A stretch of 64,000 nt of DNA, taken from the NCBI GenBank assembly GCA_963921195.1, contig OY992537.1, forward strand, positions 131,090,694 through 131,154,693, given 5' to 3'. This document shows positions 36,101 to 45,510 of the stretch, one piece after another. Each line of letters opens with the position of its first letter. Position 1 is the first letter of the stretch. Under the pieces are notes generated by a model. It was not told the origin of the DNA, searched no databases, and saw only the letters and a list, made by a program, of their open reading frames with translations. Source of the DNA: Pegoplata infirma (Eukaryota; Arthropoda; Insecta; Diptera; Anthomyiidae). The translations under genes and the position numbers were made by a program.

Positions 36101-39100
36101 AACCAAAAAATATTACGCTGAATGAATAATGGAAAAATGTTATTACAGTAAACAATTTCAATAAATTTAAAAAAAGGGACTTGTATTCTTTAATCAAGTG
36201 GTATGACACACGTTAGATGCCTGGGGAAGTTGTAATAACTTGGGTGATTTTCAACCGATTTTAGTTTTTAAGTAGTACCTTATTCGAAAGGAATTTTACT
36301 CCACATTATAATTCTGTAACCACTTGAATTAAAACTTAACTAAAAATACCAAAAAAATTGCGAAAACAGAAAAAATTCAAATTTTGCCTTGTACTCCGTT
36401 TTTTAAATTTCAACGACCATGCTATGTCCGATCGTCCTTAATTTTTGTGAGACGTATTTTTACCTCCAAATGAATATATCTAGGGTAAGTAAGGGTCAGT
36501 ATCTACCAATTTTTTTTTTTGGAGCACCATATAAAATAAATCAGACCCGAGTAAAAATTTTTAAATGATGCAATACATAATGATATATAACACAATATAT
36601 ATTTATACGCAATTTAATCCGAATAATGGTGGATGTTTTTGCATTAAAAAAGATCAACTTGTATAAAATATGATTTGATTTCATCCGAGTTTTGACCAGA
36701 CATTGCCATATTTCATTGGATCCAATTAGATCTAATTGCATAAAAACATAAAAAATCTTGGTGTGTTTTGGTTTGGGTGAGTTACACCACAGGTCAACGA
36801 TACATTCACCAAACATATAATTTTCTAAAACAAAAAAATGTTTGGGTACGCTTCGAACCAGATAGGTGATATACATTACCCTAACAAGGAAATGTTTAGG
36901 AACATTTTAAAAGATTCTTATATGTACTTTGCTTAAAAAACTTAGAACATTTTTTGTTAATTGGAAACATTTAATTGGAAACATTTATATATGGAACAGA
37001 ATAAGCTATATATAATTTTATATTAAATTATACAGAAAAACAAATTTTGTATTGGCCCTAATATTATTTCATATATTTATATCAACCGTATACCTTTTAA
37101 TCCGAATCATGATTAAATTATATATTACAACATATGACTGCATTTAAAAAAATTAGAAAATACCTCACAAGATGTATAATCATATATGATTTATTATGTT
37201 TGTATCAAGTTATATATTGTTACTAGCTGGCCCGATCCGCGTTGCTGGCCCAAATATAAGATCAGTGTTATATTTCGCCTCGCTTCAAATATATAGCCTT
37301 GCAAAAAATGTAACGAATTTCTTGGATTTGAAAAATTTGTGGGCGTGGTTTTAAAGACACGATTAGGCAGCAAATCATCTTCAAATTATATTGTAGGAAC
37401 TAAAAAAAAATCACCATGTCTTCGAATTTACGAACAGTACAAATTTAAAACTTCTTTAGAGTCATTACGAACAACACAAAAATAAATTACGCATATCGTT
37501 TTTTCTTATCGTGAGCTATTGTCTTGAGTTCAAATAAACCGTTATAGTTTTCCCTAATTTTCCATTTTTCCGGGACACTTTTCTCATTTACATTTCCTTA
37601 AAAACCTAATTAGAACTATAATTAACGTAAAAAAATCGGTCCAGTCATTAGTAGTTAACATATTTAGACAAAAGTGTTTGTTAAAATTTGGGTCTCCGAT
37701 TTTAGATATATTAAAAAAAGTGGGAGTGGACAAATTTTCTTTACGTAAAAACCTTAGTTGTACTATCACGAACGTCAACAAATACTACTAATAGCCAAAT
37801 CGGCCATACCGTTCTTCTATTTGAGATATATCGATATAAAAGTGTGTGTGAAAAATTTTTATTTTCATTTAAACCTACGTTTGACTATGACGAACATTTA
37901 AAAAAAAAAAGTTTAGTCAAATCGATCCAGCCGTTCTCCGATTTTAGATATATCGAAAAAAGGACGCGTAAAGGTGAGCGTGATTAATTTGTTTTCTGAA
38001 AAGCCCTAAGACGAACATTTAAGAAAAAATATTATACACATCGGTCAGTTTAGTCAAATCGATCCAGCCGTTCTTCGATTTTAGATATATCGAGAAAAGG
38101 ACGCGTAAAGGTGAGAGTGATTTGTTTGTTTTCCGAAAAAACCTAAGACGAACATTTAAGAAAAAATATTATCCATATCGGTCAGTTTTCAAGTGATGCG
38201 ATTACCAACTAACTACGTTTGATTTTTATTTATATTTTATTATTCTATATTTTATTTTTCTATAGATCAAATTTTATATGTATCGAAAAAAAAGTCGGTG
38301 GACAACTTTTCTTACCATAAAAACCTTATTTGAATTTTACCAACTTGGTCCATCCATTCAAAAGTGGGCGTTGAAATGGAAAATTGTTCTCTCCGAAAAA
38401 CCTCACTTGGACTATGATGAACATTAAAAACAAAATAAGACAAATTGATCCAGCCATTCCATGATTTAAAATACATATATCGGGAAAAGTGAGAAAGTTG
38501 GCGTGGACAATTTTTCTTTCCTTAAAAATGGTTTTCTATGTTCTTTCGATACAAAGAAATTTTACTATCCGTAAAAACCTTAGTTGAATTATGGCAATTA
38601 TTTTCAACAAAAATTAGCCAAAGTGGGCCAAAGTCGAATATTATAAAAATTCATTTAAAAAAAAAAAATAGTAAAATCGGTGCAGCCATTCTCAGATTTT
38701 AAATAAATTGAAAAAGTGGGCGTAAAAGTGGGCATGGTCGATTTTTCTTTCAGTAAAAACTTAAATTGAATTACTATGAACATTAAAATAAAAAATTACC
38801 CAAATCGGTGCAGCCGTTTTCCGATTTTAGATAAATCAAAAAAAGTGGGCGTAAAAGTGGGCGTGGTCAATTTTTCATTACGTAAAAACCTAAGTTGGAC
38901 TATGACGAACATTTCAAAAAAAAAATTGTCCAAATCGGTCCAGCCGTTCTCAACTGATGCGGTTACCAACGAACGACAATTGATTTTTATTTATATAGAT
39001 ATAAGTTTATTTTTACTCGGGGAGTCAAAAAGTAAAAGGTACAATTTTCAAAATTTGAAAAAAATAGAAAGAATTGTGATCACATCTCGAATTATAGCTT

Positions 39101-42100
39101 AAAAGTTGCATAATTTAGAGTAGAATTTTTAGAATTTTTTACAAAAAAATCTAAGGTTTCGGACATTTTCAAAAAGTCGATTTTAATTTTTAAACGTCAA
39201 AAAATAAGTGATAATTACTTCGAATATTTTTTTCATATTTTTTTCAAAAACTACATTTAAATGCAAACAATACGTTGTGCAACTTTTTTTAATATATCTA
39301 TAATTTTTAATGGTCAAAATTAAATAAAAATTTGAATTTTTTTGAGAAAATTGCCATTTTGAAAAATTGATTACTCAACACCGTCTTGAAAATTGGTGTC
39401 CAAGTTGCATTAAATAAGTACTAAAACATATTCAAAAATAAAATAAATCGAAAGGGGTCGGGTATAAAAGTGAGTGATTTGGCCTAGAATGCCCCATATA
39501 TATTATTGGTCCATGTTCGATTCTAAGACATTCTATGAATGTCCGTCCGTCTGTCTGTAGATAACACGATACAGTCCAAAATAAAAGAGCTAGACCCCTG
39601 AAGTTCGGCACAAAAATGTATTTTAATCCTAGGCAGGTTAAGTTCGTAAATGGGTAAAATCGGACCAGGGGAAAAAAGTTTCCCCTTGAAGAACTAACCC
39701 ACCTCTAAAAAAAACATTTTTTAATTTTTTTTTGTATTTTTGTTTTAACAAATGAAAAAAATTTATGCAAGATGAAGTTTAAAGTCCAGCTCATGGGCCC
39801 AGGGGATTAGAAACTTAAATTTTTTTGACCTGCCCCCCTTTTGAGGGCGAGGAAATAAATAAATAAATAGTTTTAATAATGAGAAAATTACATTTCTGTA
39901 GTGCAAAAGCACAATAAAAGAATTTGTAAACATTTATTGCGAAAGGGAAGGTGAACCAACCTTCGCGTACACTAAATCCCATTGTAATATCAGTTTTTTA
40001 TACCCTCCAACCACAGTATGGGGGCATACTCACTTTGTCATTCCGTTTGTAACACATCGAAATATCGGTCGGAGACCCCATAAAGTATATATATTATTGA
40101 TCCATGATCGATTCTAACACTCAGAAAATTATGTAAGTTACTACATGTTAGTTGTTTGTATATTTTACAGTAGTTAGTAGTTTTCAACTACAAAGTCAGT
40201 TATTTTTGTATGAAAAATATCAAATAACTATTTTTGTTAGTTACTTTAAGTCGTTTTTTTGAATAACTACCAAAAAAGTACTGTAATGTAGTAACAGTTA
40301 TTTAAAGTAGTTAATTTTATTTTTTTTATCTCTGAAAAATTTTCAAAGTTTTTTTCTAAAAAAAAAAATCGTTTTTTTATTTTTCACAACTTTAAAAAAA
40401 TTTGTTTTTTTATTTTTCACAACTTTAAAAAAATTCGTTTTTTTATTTTTCACAACCTTAAAAAAAAAGAAAAAAAAAACTTGAAAAAAATTTGGTCTTC
40501 ATTTTTTTTCTGAAAAATTTTTTGAAAAAAAAATATATATTGTTTATTTTAATTTTACTACATTTTAGTTGTTTTGACTACAAATGTTAGTTATTTTTAC
40601 TACATAAGTCAGTTGTTTTTTGTCAGTTAAAATAACTAACATTGTTAGTTGATTTAACTGAAAAAGTAGTTGACCCCAAAACAACTTACAAAGTAGTTAT
40701 TTTAACTGACATTTTCAGTTGATTTTACTAACATAATTTTTTGAGTGAAGGCATTCTGTGAATGTCCGTCTGTCCGTCTGTCTGTAGATGGCAGGATACA
40801 GTCCAAAATAATAGAGCTAGCCTCCTGCAATTTGGCATGAACATGTCTTATGTTCCTAGGCAGGTTAAGTTCGTAAATGGGCAAAATCGGCTCAGGGGGA
40901 AAAAATTTCCCCCTTGAAGAACTGCACCAACCTTTGAAAAAATACACTTTTTTTACATGTTTTTTTGTATTTTTGTTAAATAAATGAAACATTTGTTATA
41001 TTTATCGGGATGGGAAGGTGCTCTCAACGTCCACCATTGCCCCCCAATCTAATAACTGTATTTTAATAGATATCGCTTTGAAATTTTACAGGTAATCAAA
41101 TCATTCCAAATTTCAAAGGAATCGGGTCAGTCCTTCTGGTAGTCACCATACAAACCACCCTCTCAATATTCATATAATTCCCTCAAAATTCCTAAAAATG
41201 GAAATATTTGTTAAAAATTTTATTTTTAGGTGTTAAACGTTTTAACCGCATTAACCAATTCAAATTGGAATATAATTGGACCATTTTTGGACTTAGTCCC
41301 CCATATCAAAATTTCGACCGATATTCAGTTAAATCGGTCTATTGGCAAAAAAATAAGCCAGTTCCACTAAAATTTGATCTGTGCGTGTTTTCTACACTAA
41401 ATAAAGATCTAACAAAAGGCAGATCCAATCGGTCCATGTTTGAACTTGAGACCCATTTTCCGGAAAACACTGGTGTAGGCTATCATATGGGCGGTCTTGA
41501 CCGACTATAACTTTCTTACTTGTTTTTTTTTTTGACATTTTGGAGGGTATAAAAGATTCGGCACAGCCGAATTTAACACTCTCACTTGTTTAACGTTAGC
41601 GTATGTATTAGCGATATTCGCGATTATTTTATTTTTTATTTTTAAGTAAAAAAAAACTATTTTTTTAATATTATTTAGACAATTGCTGAATTTTTATCAT
41701 CTAAACTCTATTGAATAAACAAAAAAATTGTTATTCACGGAAATTTTTTTTTTTCTCGAAATTTTTTTTTCTCAATTTTTTTTATTTTGCTATTAATTTT
41801 ATGAAAATGAGTAGAATACGATACATTACAGGCACAAAATTAAAAAAAAAAAAAAAAATTTCGCGGTTTTTTTTTTCTCGCGGAATTTTTTTTTTTCGCG
41901 ATAAAAAACAATGGATTTTGTAAATTTATATTTAAAAACTATCCCAAAAGCATAAAAATAATTTTTTTTTAGTACCTAGGCTTTACAATTTTAAATCGCG
42001 AACATCACGAATACGAGCGCTAACTTCGAAAAACTGCTAGCACCATTGAATTCAGCGTACCCGAATTATCTTTAGCAGGGTTCCCAACTTTTTAATTTTT

Positions 42101-42954
42101 GCGACTAGCACAGTGCTATTAATGGAAAAATTAACTCGTTTCTAAAAAAAAAAATTTCGACTTTTACTTACTATTTCTAAACTTCTCTCTTTTAGGACAT
42201 TGCTAAATTTCTTGATAGTGCCAATGATCATGGTGCCGTACTCTTCAGTTTGGGTTCCAATCTAAAAGGATCTAGCATCCAACCTGAAACGTCTGCAAAC
42301 ATTTATAATGTCTTGTCTAAATTGAAACAAAAAGTTATTTGGAAATGGGAAAATTTAGAAAATACTCCAGGTAAATCTCCCAATATACTCTACAAAAAAT
42401 GGATGCCTCAAGATGATATATTAGCACATCCCAATATGAAATTATTTATAACACATGCTGGCAAGGGAGGACTTGCAGAGTCCATATATCATGGTGTTCC
42501 CATGGTAGCACTACCGGTATTTGCAGATCAAAATACTAATGCTTTAAAAATGGAAAATGCTGGCTATGGCCGACAATTGGAATTGAGAACCTTAACTAAA
42601 GATGCATTTAGTGCTGCTGTCAATGATGTTCTTAATAATCCCCAGTATCAGAAAAACGTACGAACATTTTCGAAACTTTATCGTGATCGTCCTATGACAG
42701 CACGTCAAAATGTTGCCTTTTGGACGAATTATGTCCTACGTCATCATGGTGCTACCCATATGCAAAGTCCATTGACGCATATGAATTCCATAGAAAGTTT
42801 AAATTTGGATGTATACCTGTTTTTAGTGATGGTCCTGTATGTTTTATATAGAATCTTTAAATTAATTTTAATGTTTGTTTGCTCCAAATTATGTAAAAGG
42901 AGATCGTCAGCTAATAAAAATACAAAGAATTCCAAAAAAGTCAAATCACAATAG
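23487..42954 (+). CDS. UDP-glycosyltransferase A (three exons)
   Basis: Joining 23487-24199, 25241-25412 and 42196-42954 gives 1644 nt and a 547-residue protein; starting at 23499, where B and C also begin (Met-Gly), gives 543. It transfers a sugar from a UDP-sugar to small lipophilic acceptors in the ER lumen (family knowledge). Seen: a signal peptide ending near VNG-A (about residue 31); the acceptor domain with the catalytic His in SPSHL (His45) and its partner Asp in KFDLVI (Asp146); the donor-binding signature from WMPQDDILAHPN (about 364-375) through LFITHAGKGG and HGVPMVALPVFADQ; a C-terminal membrane helix (about 501-523); a cytosolic tail ending KVKSQ, a KxKxx ER-retrieval signal. 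Residue 36 is Cys where B and C have Gly. Intron 2 is 16.8 kb of nested repeats. No lesion seen. UGT subfamily not assigned. Confidence 0.9.
24228..25194. mobile_element. Foldback element in UGT A intron 1 (CACAGTGCAACA family)
   Basis: The ends are CACAGTGCAACAACTAA and ...ATCACTGTG, with inner arms GGGATGAAACCAAAAG / TTTTGGTTTCATTCC and GGTCAAATTGGATTCG / CGAACCCAATTTGACC. Without it intron 1 would be about 75 bp, the size found in UGT B (64) and C (83), so it is a later insertion. Family members: 58270-58557, 58603-59533, a fragment at 51615. Confidence 0.75.
25241..25412 (+). CDS. UGT A exon 2
   Basis: The acceptor is TTTTAAAG ending at 25240 and the donor CAGAG|GTAAGT at 25412/25413. 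Its 172 nt encode the segment from ELYPNDGTFPSLSD to IQIKDTPNPLPE. It differs from UGT B exon 2 at 5 of 58 residues. Confidence 0.93.
25413..27050. repeat. UGT A intron 2, part 1: GATCAAAGTTT dispersed repeats
   Basis: Several direct and inverted copies of a unit with GATCAAAGTTT, 'gcgccacgggttaa', 'aaatgaaag...tcaagctcttt' and 'aaaaccgcca' occur at 25460-25560, 25740-26000, 26160-26340 and 26470-26580. A run of A lies at 26609-26628. The last part, to 27050, is AT-rich without recognisable features. Confidence 0.55.
27051..29695. mobile_element. Foldback element interrupted by an hAT-like element
   Basis: The outer arms 27051-27189 and 29553-29695 are inverted copies (AAAGTCTGATTTATTACGAAG / CTTCGTAATAGATCAGACTTT; AGTTACATGCATTTG / CAAATGCATGTAACTT; TATACCGTTGTATTTG / CAAGTATAACGGTA). 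The hAT-like insertion sits at the tip of the palindrome. Confidence 0.7.
27198..29544. mobile_element. hAT-like element, TAGWGTATTCAAAAC ends, perfect 8-bp duplication
   Basis: The left end TAGTGTATTCAAAAC and the inverse of the right end TAGAGTATTCAAAAC match. TGTCGAAT lies directly outside both ends (27190-27197, 29545-29552). Subterminal regions are full of AACCGGTT and CGGTTTCGG words in both orientations. The interior contains a further inverted-repeat element (28057-29310, GTTCATGAATCCA / TGGTTTCATAAACGC). No transposase frame is seen. Confidence 0.85.
29696..31083. other. UGT A intron 2, part 3: old repeat debris
   Basis: 30200-30370 is a diverged copy of the sequence surrounding the hAT-like element 52653-53911 (ATTTCATCAGAAATATTTTCAAC ... 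GATTATG ... GATAAGATAACT), without the insertion. 30690-30850 resembles 48070-48190 (AAATCGAAGGTTT, GACTCGCTGATTCCAAAT, CACGTCTAGAA). No gene is visible. Confidence 0.5.
32311..33042. mobile_element. TA-flanked palindromic element, CCCAGCAAAACTT ends (copy 2, intact)
   Basis: It is 732 bp, with terminal CCCAGCAAAACTT / AAGTTTTGCTGGG and TA on both sides. It is nearly identical to 19352-21533 minus the Helitron, so the two copies are recent relative to other repeats here. Confidence 0.88.
33134..33225 (+). repeat. tRNA-like Pol III element 2
   Basis: The A box TGGTATAATGGCTAGAGTG (33141-33159) and B box GGGTTCGAGTC (33184-33194) are followed by T11 at 33215-33225. AGTC/GACT pair at the two ends, but the other arms are poor, so it is a tRNA-derived sequence rather than a tRNA gene. 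Confidence 0.5.
33802..33921. repeat. 16-bp minisatellite
   Basis: About seven tandem copies of CCTACCACTGGGTATA, the first five perfect or nearly so, the last two with substitutions and a shortened unit. Confidence 0.93.
33988..34082 (+). repeat. tRNA-like Pol III element 3
   Basis: The A box TGGTCTAATGGTAGTG and the B-box-like GGTTCGTCTCC are followed by a run of more than ten T (34069-34082). GCCGG and TTGGC near the ends could form a short acceptor-like stem. The B box has T where A is usual. Confidence 0.45.
35097..35252. mobile_element. 156-bp MITE with 24-bp ends
   Basis: The ends ATAATCACAATTGGAGCGGG and CCCGCTCCAATTGTGATTAT are perfect inverses and continue into GAAGCG / CGCTTC. 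Internal GCGGAAAAACGC words repeat. A fragment (GGAGCGGAAAGCG, 34482) lies 600 bp upstream. Confidence 0.85.
35532..36552. mobile_element. 1-kb foldback with GATTTATTTTATATGGTGCTCC ends
   Basis: GATTTATTTTATATGGTGCT at the left and its inverse at the right bound two long arms (AACTGACCCTAACTTA / TAAGTAAGGGTCAGT; AAAATCGGTTGAAAATC / GATTTTCAACCGATTTT) that meet near 36050. No coding frame. The next 36553-37222 is very AT-rich with weak inverted similarity between its two ends. Confidence 0.8.
37223..38999 (-). mobile_element. Helitron, probably two head-to-tail copies
   Basis: On the minus strand it starts TCTATATAAATAAAAATC (38999) and ends GGGCCAGCTAG (37223), with A before and T after. Around 38205-38275 a second, diverged 5' end lies inside (the inverse of TTACCAACTAACTACGTTTG...CTATAGAT), so a truncated copy probably abuts a second one. 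The interior is the same 'cgcccac' unit array as 19493-20939. Confidence 0.8.
40118..40747. mobile_element. Palindromic MITE with CACTCAGAAAATTATG ends
   Basis: The ends are CACTCAGAAAATTATG and CATAATTTTTTGAGTG; AA lies on both sides. The interior is repeats of AGTTATTTTAACTG and GTAGTTATT in both orientations. Uninterrupted HINE-like siblings (3325, 39525) confirm the insertion point within GATTCTAAG. Confidence 0.8.
41190..41525 (+). mobile_element. HINE-like family 2 3' part
   Basis: It contains GGACTTAGTCC, the phrase 'ttttccggaaaacactggtgtagg', hairpin GGTCTTGACCGACTATAA and terminal CTTACTTGTTTTT. Relatives: 7920-8030, 45530-45660 (+) and 58089 and 58868 (-). Confidence 0.55.
41595..42024. 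mobile_element. Inverted-repeat element with GTTAGCG ends before UGT A exon 3
   Basis: GTTAGCGTATGTATTAGCG at the left and its imperfect inverse (CGAATACGAGCGCTAAC) at the right, with TTCGCGATT / AATCGCGAA just inside. The middle is runs of A or T around CTCG and TCGCG words. It ends 172 bp before exon 3. Confidence 0.65.
42196..42954 (+). CDS. UGT A exon 3
   Basis: The acceptor is CTCTTTTAG ending at 42195. The 759 nt begin DIAKFLDSA and include the UGT signature, membrane helix and stop (TAG, 42952-42954). It is joined to exon 2 because it is the only downstream 3' exon before the next UGT promoter and the phase fits. Chimerism between two old paralogues cannot be excluded from sequence alone. 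Confidence 0.9.
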   Translation, partial: DIAKFLDSANDHGAVLFSLGSNLKGSSIQPETSANIYNVLSKLKQKVIWKWENLENTPGKSPNILYKKWMPQDDILAHPNMKLFITHAGKGGLAESIYHGVPMVALPVFADQNTNALKMENAGYGRQLELRTLTKDAFSAAVNDVLNNPQYQKNVRTFSKLYRDRPMTARQNVAFWTNYVLRHHGATHMQSPLTHMNSIESLNLDVYLFLVMVLYVLYRIFKLILMFVCSKLCKRRSSANKNTKNSKKVKSQ

Positions 42955-43019
42955 AATAAAAATTAAGTTATGTTTTATATGATAATTATGTGATATGTTT
43001 GTTAAAATTTTCTTTGTTA

Positions 43020-43025
43020 AATAAA
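43020..43025 (+). promoter_or_regulatory. Poly(A) signal of UGT A
   Basis: AATAAA 66 nt after the stop codon, in a context (GTTAAATAAATC) shared with the UGT B 3' end; an earlier AATAAA overlaps the region right after the stop (42955-42960). Confidence 0.65.
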
Positions 43026-43040
43026 TCTTTATTATCTATA

Positions 43041-43850
43041 CACTTAAAAAATTATGTCATTAAATGTTTGTAGTTTATTTAAAAAATTTTACGTTTAGTC
43101 GTTTTTAAAAGAAAAAAACATTTGTTTGATGTTCAGTTTTTGTTAATGACTACTTCTGTCCTTTATTTCAAAAATAACACACTAAAAAATAAAGACTTTC
43201 ATTAACATTTAATTTTTAAAGTCATTTATTTTTGTCCTGTAAGTAAAAACTACTGATTATTCTTTAAATTTTTAATGATTTGTGTAAGTGATTTTTTTTA
43301 AATTGTTGGTATTTTTTAATGATATATAATGATATACATACACAAGTAGATTATTTTTTTGTAGAAAAAAAAATTCAAAAAATTATTTATAGAAATATAA
43401 AAACATGTTTGTATCAAGTGACTTTGGCACGATGGGTAGAGTATCTGGCCAGAATGTAGTTGATTGCGGGATCGATTCAATAAAATTTTATTAAAAATTT
43501 TTAAAAAAATATTTCAATAAAAAATTGTAAAAAATGACCTACAAAAACATTAAAAATTAATGATTTCGTAGGTTATTTTTTTGGAATTTGTTGGTAAAAA
43601 TAACAGAACTATCATTAATTTTTTAATGTTTTCGTAGGTAATTTTTTTCGAATTTGTTGGTAAAAAATAATGAAAAAAAACATAATTTTTTAATGTTTAA
43701 TTATTATTTTAGAAAATTTTGTCAACAGTAAAAAATAAAGGTTGATGTTTGTTAAAACAAATGAATAATTACTGGGATGGTATTCAATTGTTTATTCACT
43801 GGTTTTAAATGTGTTTTTCATTTGTTTTTGCCTACAAAATATTTTGAGTG
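43041..43850. mobile_element. TA-flanked palindromic element with a tRNA-like centre
   Basis: The ends CACTTAAAAAATTATG and ATTTTGAGTG are flanked by TA on both sides (43039-43040, 43851-43852). The interior has AAAAATTAATGATTT and 'tcgtaggt' repeats in both orientations. Its midpoint is occupied by tRNA-like element 4. A half-copy in inverse orientation lies at 48909-49113. Confidence 0.8.
43430..43492 (+). repeat. tRNA-like Pol III element 4
   Basis: The A box TTGGCACGATGGGTAGAGT (43436-43454) and B box GGGATCGATTC (43479-43489) have ordinary tRNA spacing; there is no strong T run directly downstream. It lies within 20 bp of the midpoint of the palindromic element 43041-43850. Confidence 0.45.
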
Positions 43851-43864
43851 TACACATATATTTA

Positions 43865-44120
43865 TTCCTTTAATTCCTAGGTGGAACAGAGGGCCGTAAC
43901 AAATGTTTTCCATTATTTCTTATCATTTGACATTCTTTTCATCTCGCCCCACTATACATCCACTATCTGAAGCTAATCTTCAGTCTGGCGTCTCCAGGTA
44001 TTAACAGGACTACCGGTTCTTCTTCCGCCTTGGGTGTTGTATTCGATGAACTGTCTGATGATGTCGTTGTAGGTTTTCTCATCGTATTCCCCTATTGGAG
44101 TTTGGCAGGTTCATTTCCAT
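43865..44120 (-). pseudogene. LINE ORF2 C-terminal relic
   Basis: On the minus strand, around 44085-43975, the frame reads EYDEKTYNDIIRQFIEYNTQ followed by GGRRTGSPVNTWRRQTED and a stop. This is the end-of-ORF2 motif (RQALEW...GRP..TWRR type) of RTE/craniofacial-type LINEs. Later frames add ALCS-like residues after a break. Disabled. Confidence 0.7.
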
Positions 44121-44286
44121 TAGAGTTTGCAAATAATCGAGATATTTCATAATCGCGATTACGATTAAAAAAATAGCCGTTAATCGTGATTATCGATTAA
44201 TCGAGTTTTTTTATAATAAATATAAAAGTGCAACAGTTTATTTAAAAACAACTCTTTTAAAATTTACATTTCAGAATGTACGAAAA

Positions 44287-45220
44287 TCTATATAATTAAA
44301 AATTAATTGTCGTTGAGAACGGCTGGACCGATTTGGACAATTTTTTTTTTGAAATTTTCGTCATAGCCCAACTAAGGTTTTTACGTAAAGAAAAATTGAC
44401 CACGCCCACTTTTTCGCTCACTTTTTTCGATTTATCTGAAATCGGAAAAAGGCTGCACCGATTTGGGAAATTTTTTATTTAAATGTTCGTAGCAATCCAA
44501 TTTAAGTTTTTACCCAAAGAAAACCGCGCCCACTTTTTCAATTTATCTAAAATCTAGGAATGGCTGAACCGATTTGACAAAATTTTTTTAAATGAATTTT
44601 CATCATATTCAAACTTTGGTTTTTACGGAAAAAGAAATTGACCAAGCCCGCCTTGGCTAATTTTTGTTGAAAATGTTCGTCATAGTTCAACTATGGTTTT
44701 TACAGATAGTAAAATTTCCCACGGGCACTTTTTCCATGTAATGAAAGAACTATAACGGCTAGACCGATTTGGGGTTAGTCGAAAAGATTTTTAAGAAAAG
44801 AAAAATTATTCACACCTACTTTAATGTTCGTCATAGTCCAATTAAGGTTTTTCAGAAAGAACAATTTTCCATTTCTTCGCCCACTTTTGAATGCAAGGAC
44901 CGAGTTGGTTAAATTCAGACAAGGTTTTTACGGTAATTGCATCACTTGAGAACTGACCGATTTGGATAATATCTTTTTAAATATTCGTCTTATTTTTTTT
45001 TTTAATGTTCGTCTAATGCTTTTCCGGAAAACAAATTAATCACTCCCACTTTTACGCCTCCTTTTTTCGATATATCTAAAATCGGAGAACGGTTGGATCG
45101 ATTTGACTACACTTTAAAAAGAAGAGCGGCAGGGCCGATTTGGTTATTAGTAGTATTTGTTTGACGTTCGTGATGGTACAACTAAGATTTTTACGGAGAG
45201 AAAAATTGTTCACTCCCACT
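44287..45220 (+). mobile_element. 3'-truncated Helitron
   Basis: It starts TCTATATAATTAAAAATTAA after an A, then the 'gaacggctggaccgatttgg ... cacgcccactttt' units. The CTAG end is missing; similarity stops near 45220. Confidence 0.75.
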
Positions 45221-45289
45221 TTTGTAATCCCTAAGCCCGGCCGAAGGCCGGCTAACCAGAAAACCTTTATTACAAAAAAACAATGGGAA

Positions 45290-45510
45290 CTTATTTCATT
45301 TTCTTTGGCACTTATTTCATTGGGAGTTCTTTCATTTTTTTTGGGAGTTATTATTTTGATTTTAAATAACTCCCAAATATTGGGACATATTTCATTTTTT
45401 CTTTGGGAGTTATTTCGTTTTTTAAAGTGTGGAGTTAATTCATTTTTCTTGGAACTTATTTCATTGGGAATTATTTCATTGGGACTTATTTCATTTGGGA
45501 GTTATTGCGC
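45290..45510. repeat. Degenerate tandem array, TTGGGASTTATTTCATTT
   Basis: About ten imperfect units of 17-24 bp with the core GGGANTTATTTCATT. It is not seen elsewhere in the window. Confidence 0.75.

Larger units (their letters stand above)
31179..39496. mobile_element. Inverted-repeat element with TGGGGCATTCC ends, swollen to 8.3 kb by insertions
   Basis: The left TGGGGCATTCCAGGCCAAAT and the inverse of the right TGGGGCATTCTAGGCCAAAT are flanked by TATA on both sides, and the arms continue with AAATCACTCACTTTT, GACCCGACCCCTTTCGAT and TTTAGTACTTATT. It interrupts a HINE-like copy (31084-31178 resumed at 39497-39870). Nested inside are a second HINE-like copy, a CCCAGCA element, a minisatellite, two tRNA-like sequences, a MITE, a foldback and a Helitron pair. 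The same termini bound 50429-51004. Confidence 0.7.
39999..41590 (+). mobile_element. HINE-like family 1 copy containing a MITE and a family-2 end
   Basis: It begins TTTTTTATACCCTCCAACC and ends GGAGGGTATAAAAG, hairpin ATTCGGCACAGCCGAAT, CTCTCACTTGTT. The body is cut at 40117 by a palindromic MITE and resumes at 40748 (ggcattctgtgaatgtccg). A family-2 end (41250-41525) with hairpin GGTCTTGACC and ACTTGTTTTT is inserted before the 3' end. Confidence 0.7.

Noticed and set aside
25413..42195. A fourth UGT or another gene hidden in UGT A intron 2
   Set aside because: I looked for UGT motifs (HAGKGG, PNDGTFPS, SPSHL) on both strands and for other coding signatures and saw none; all longer frames fall in repeats.
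42744..42944. Antisense open frames opposite UGT exons (e.g. 42744-42944, 23957-24163)
   Set aside because: They are shadows of the UGT coding frame with no independent support.
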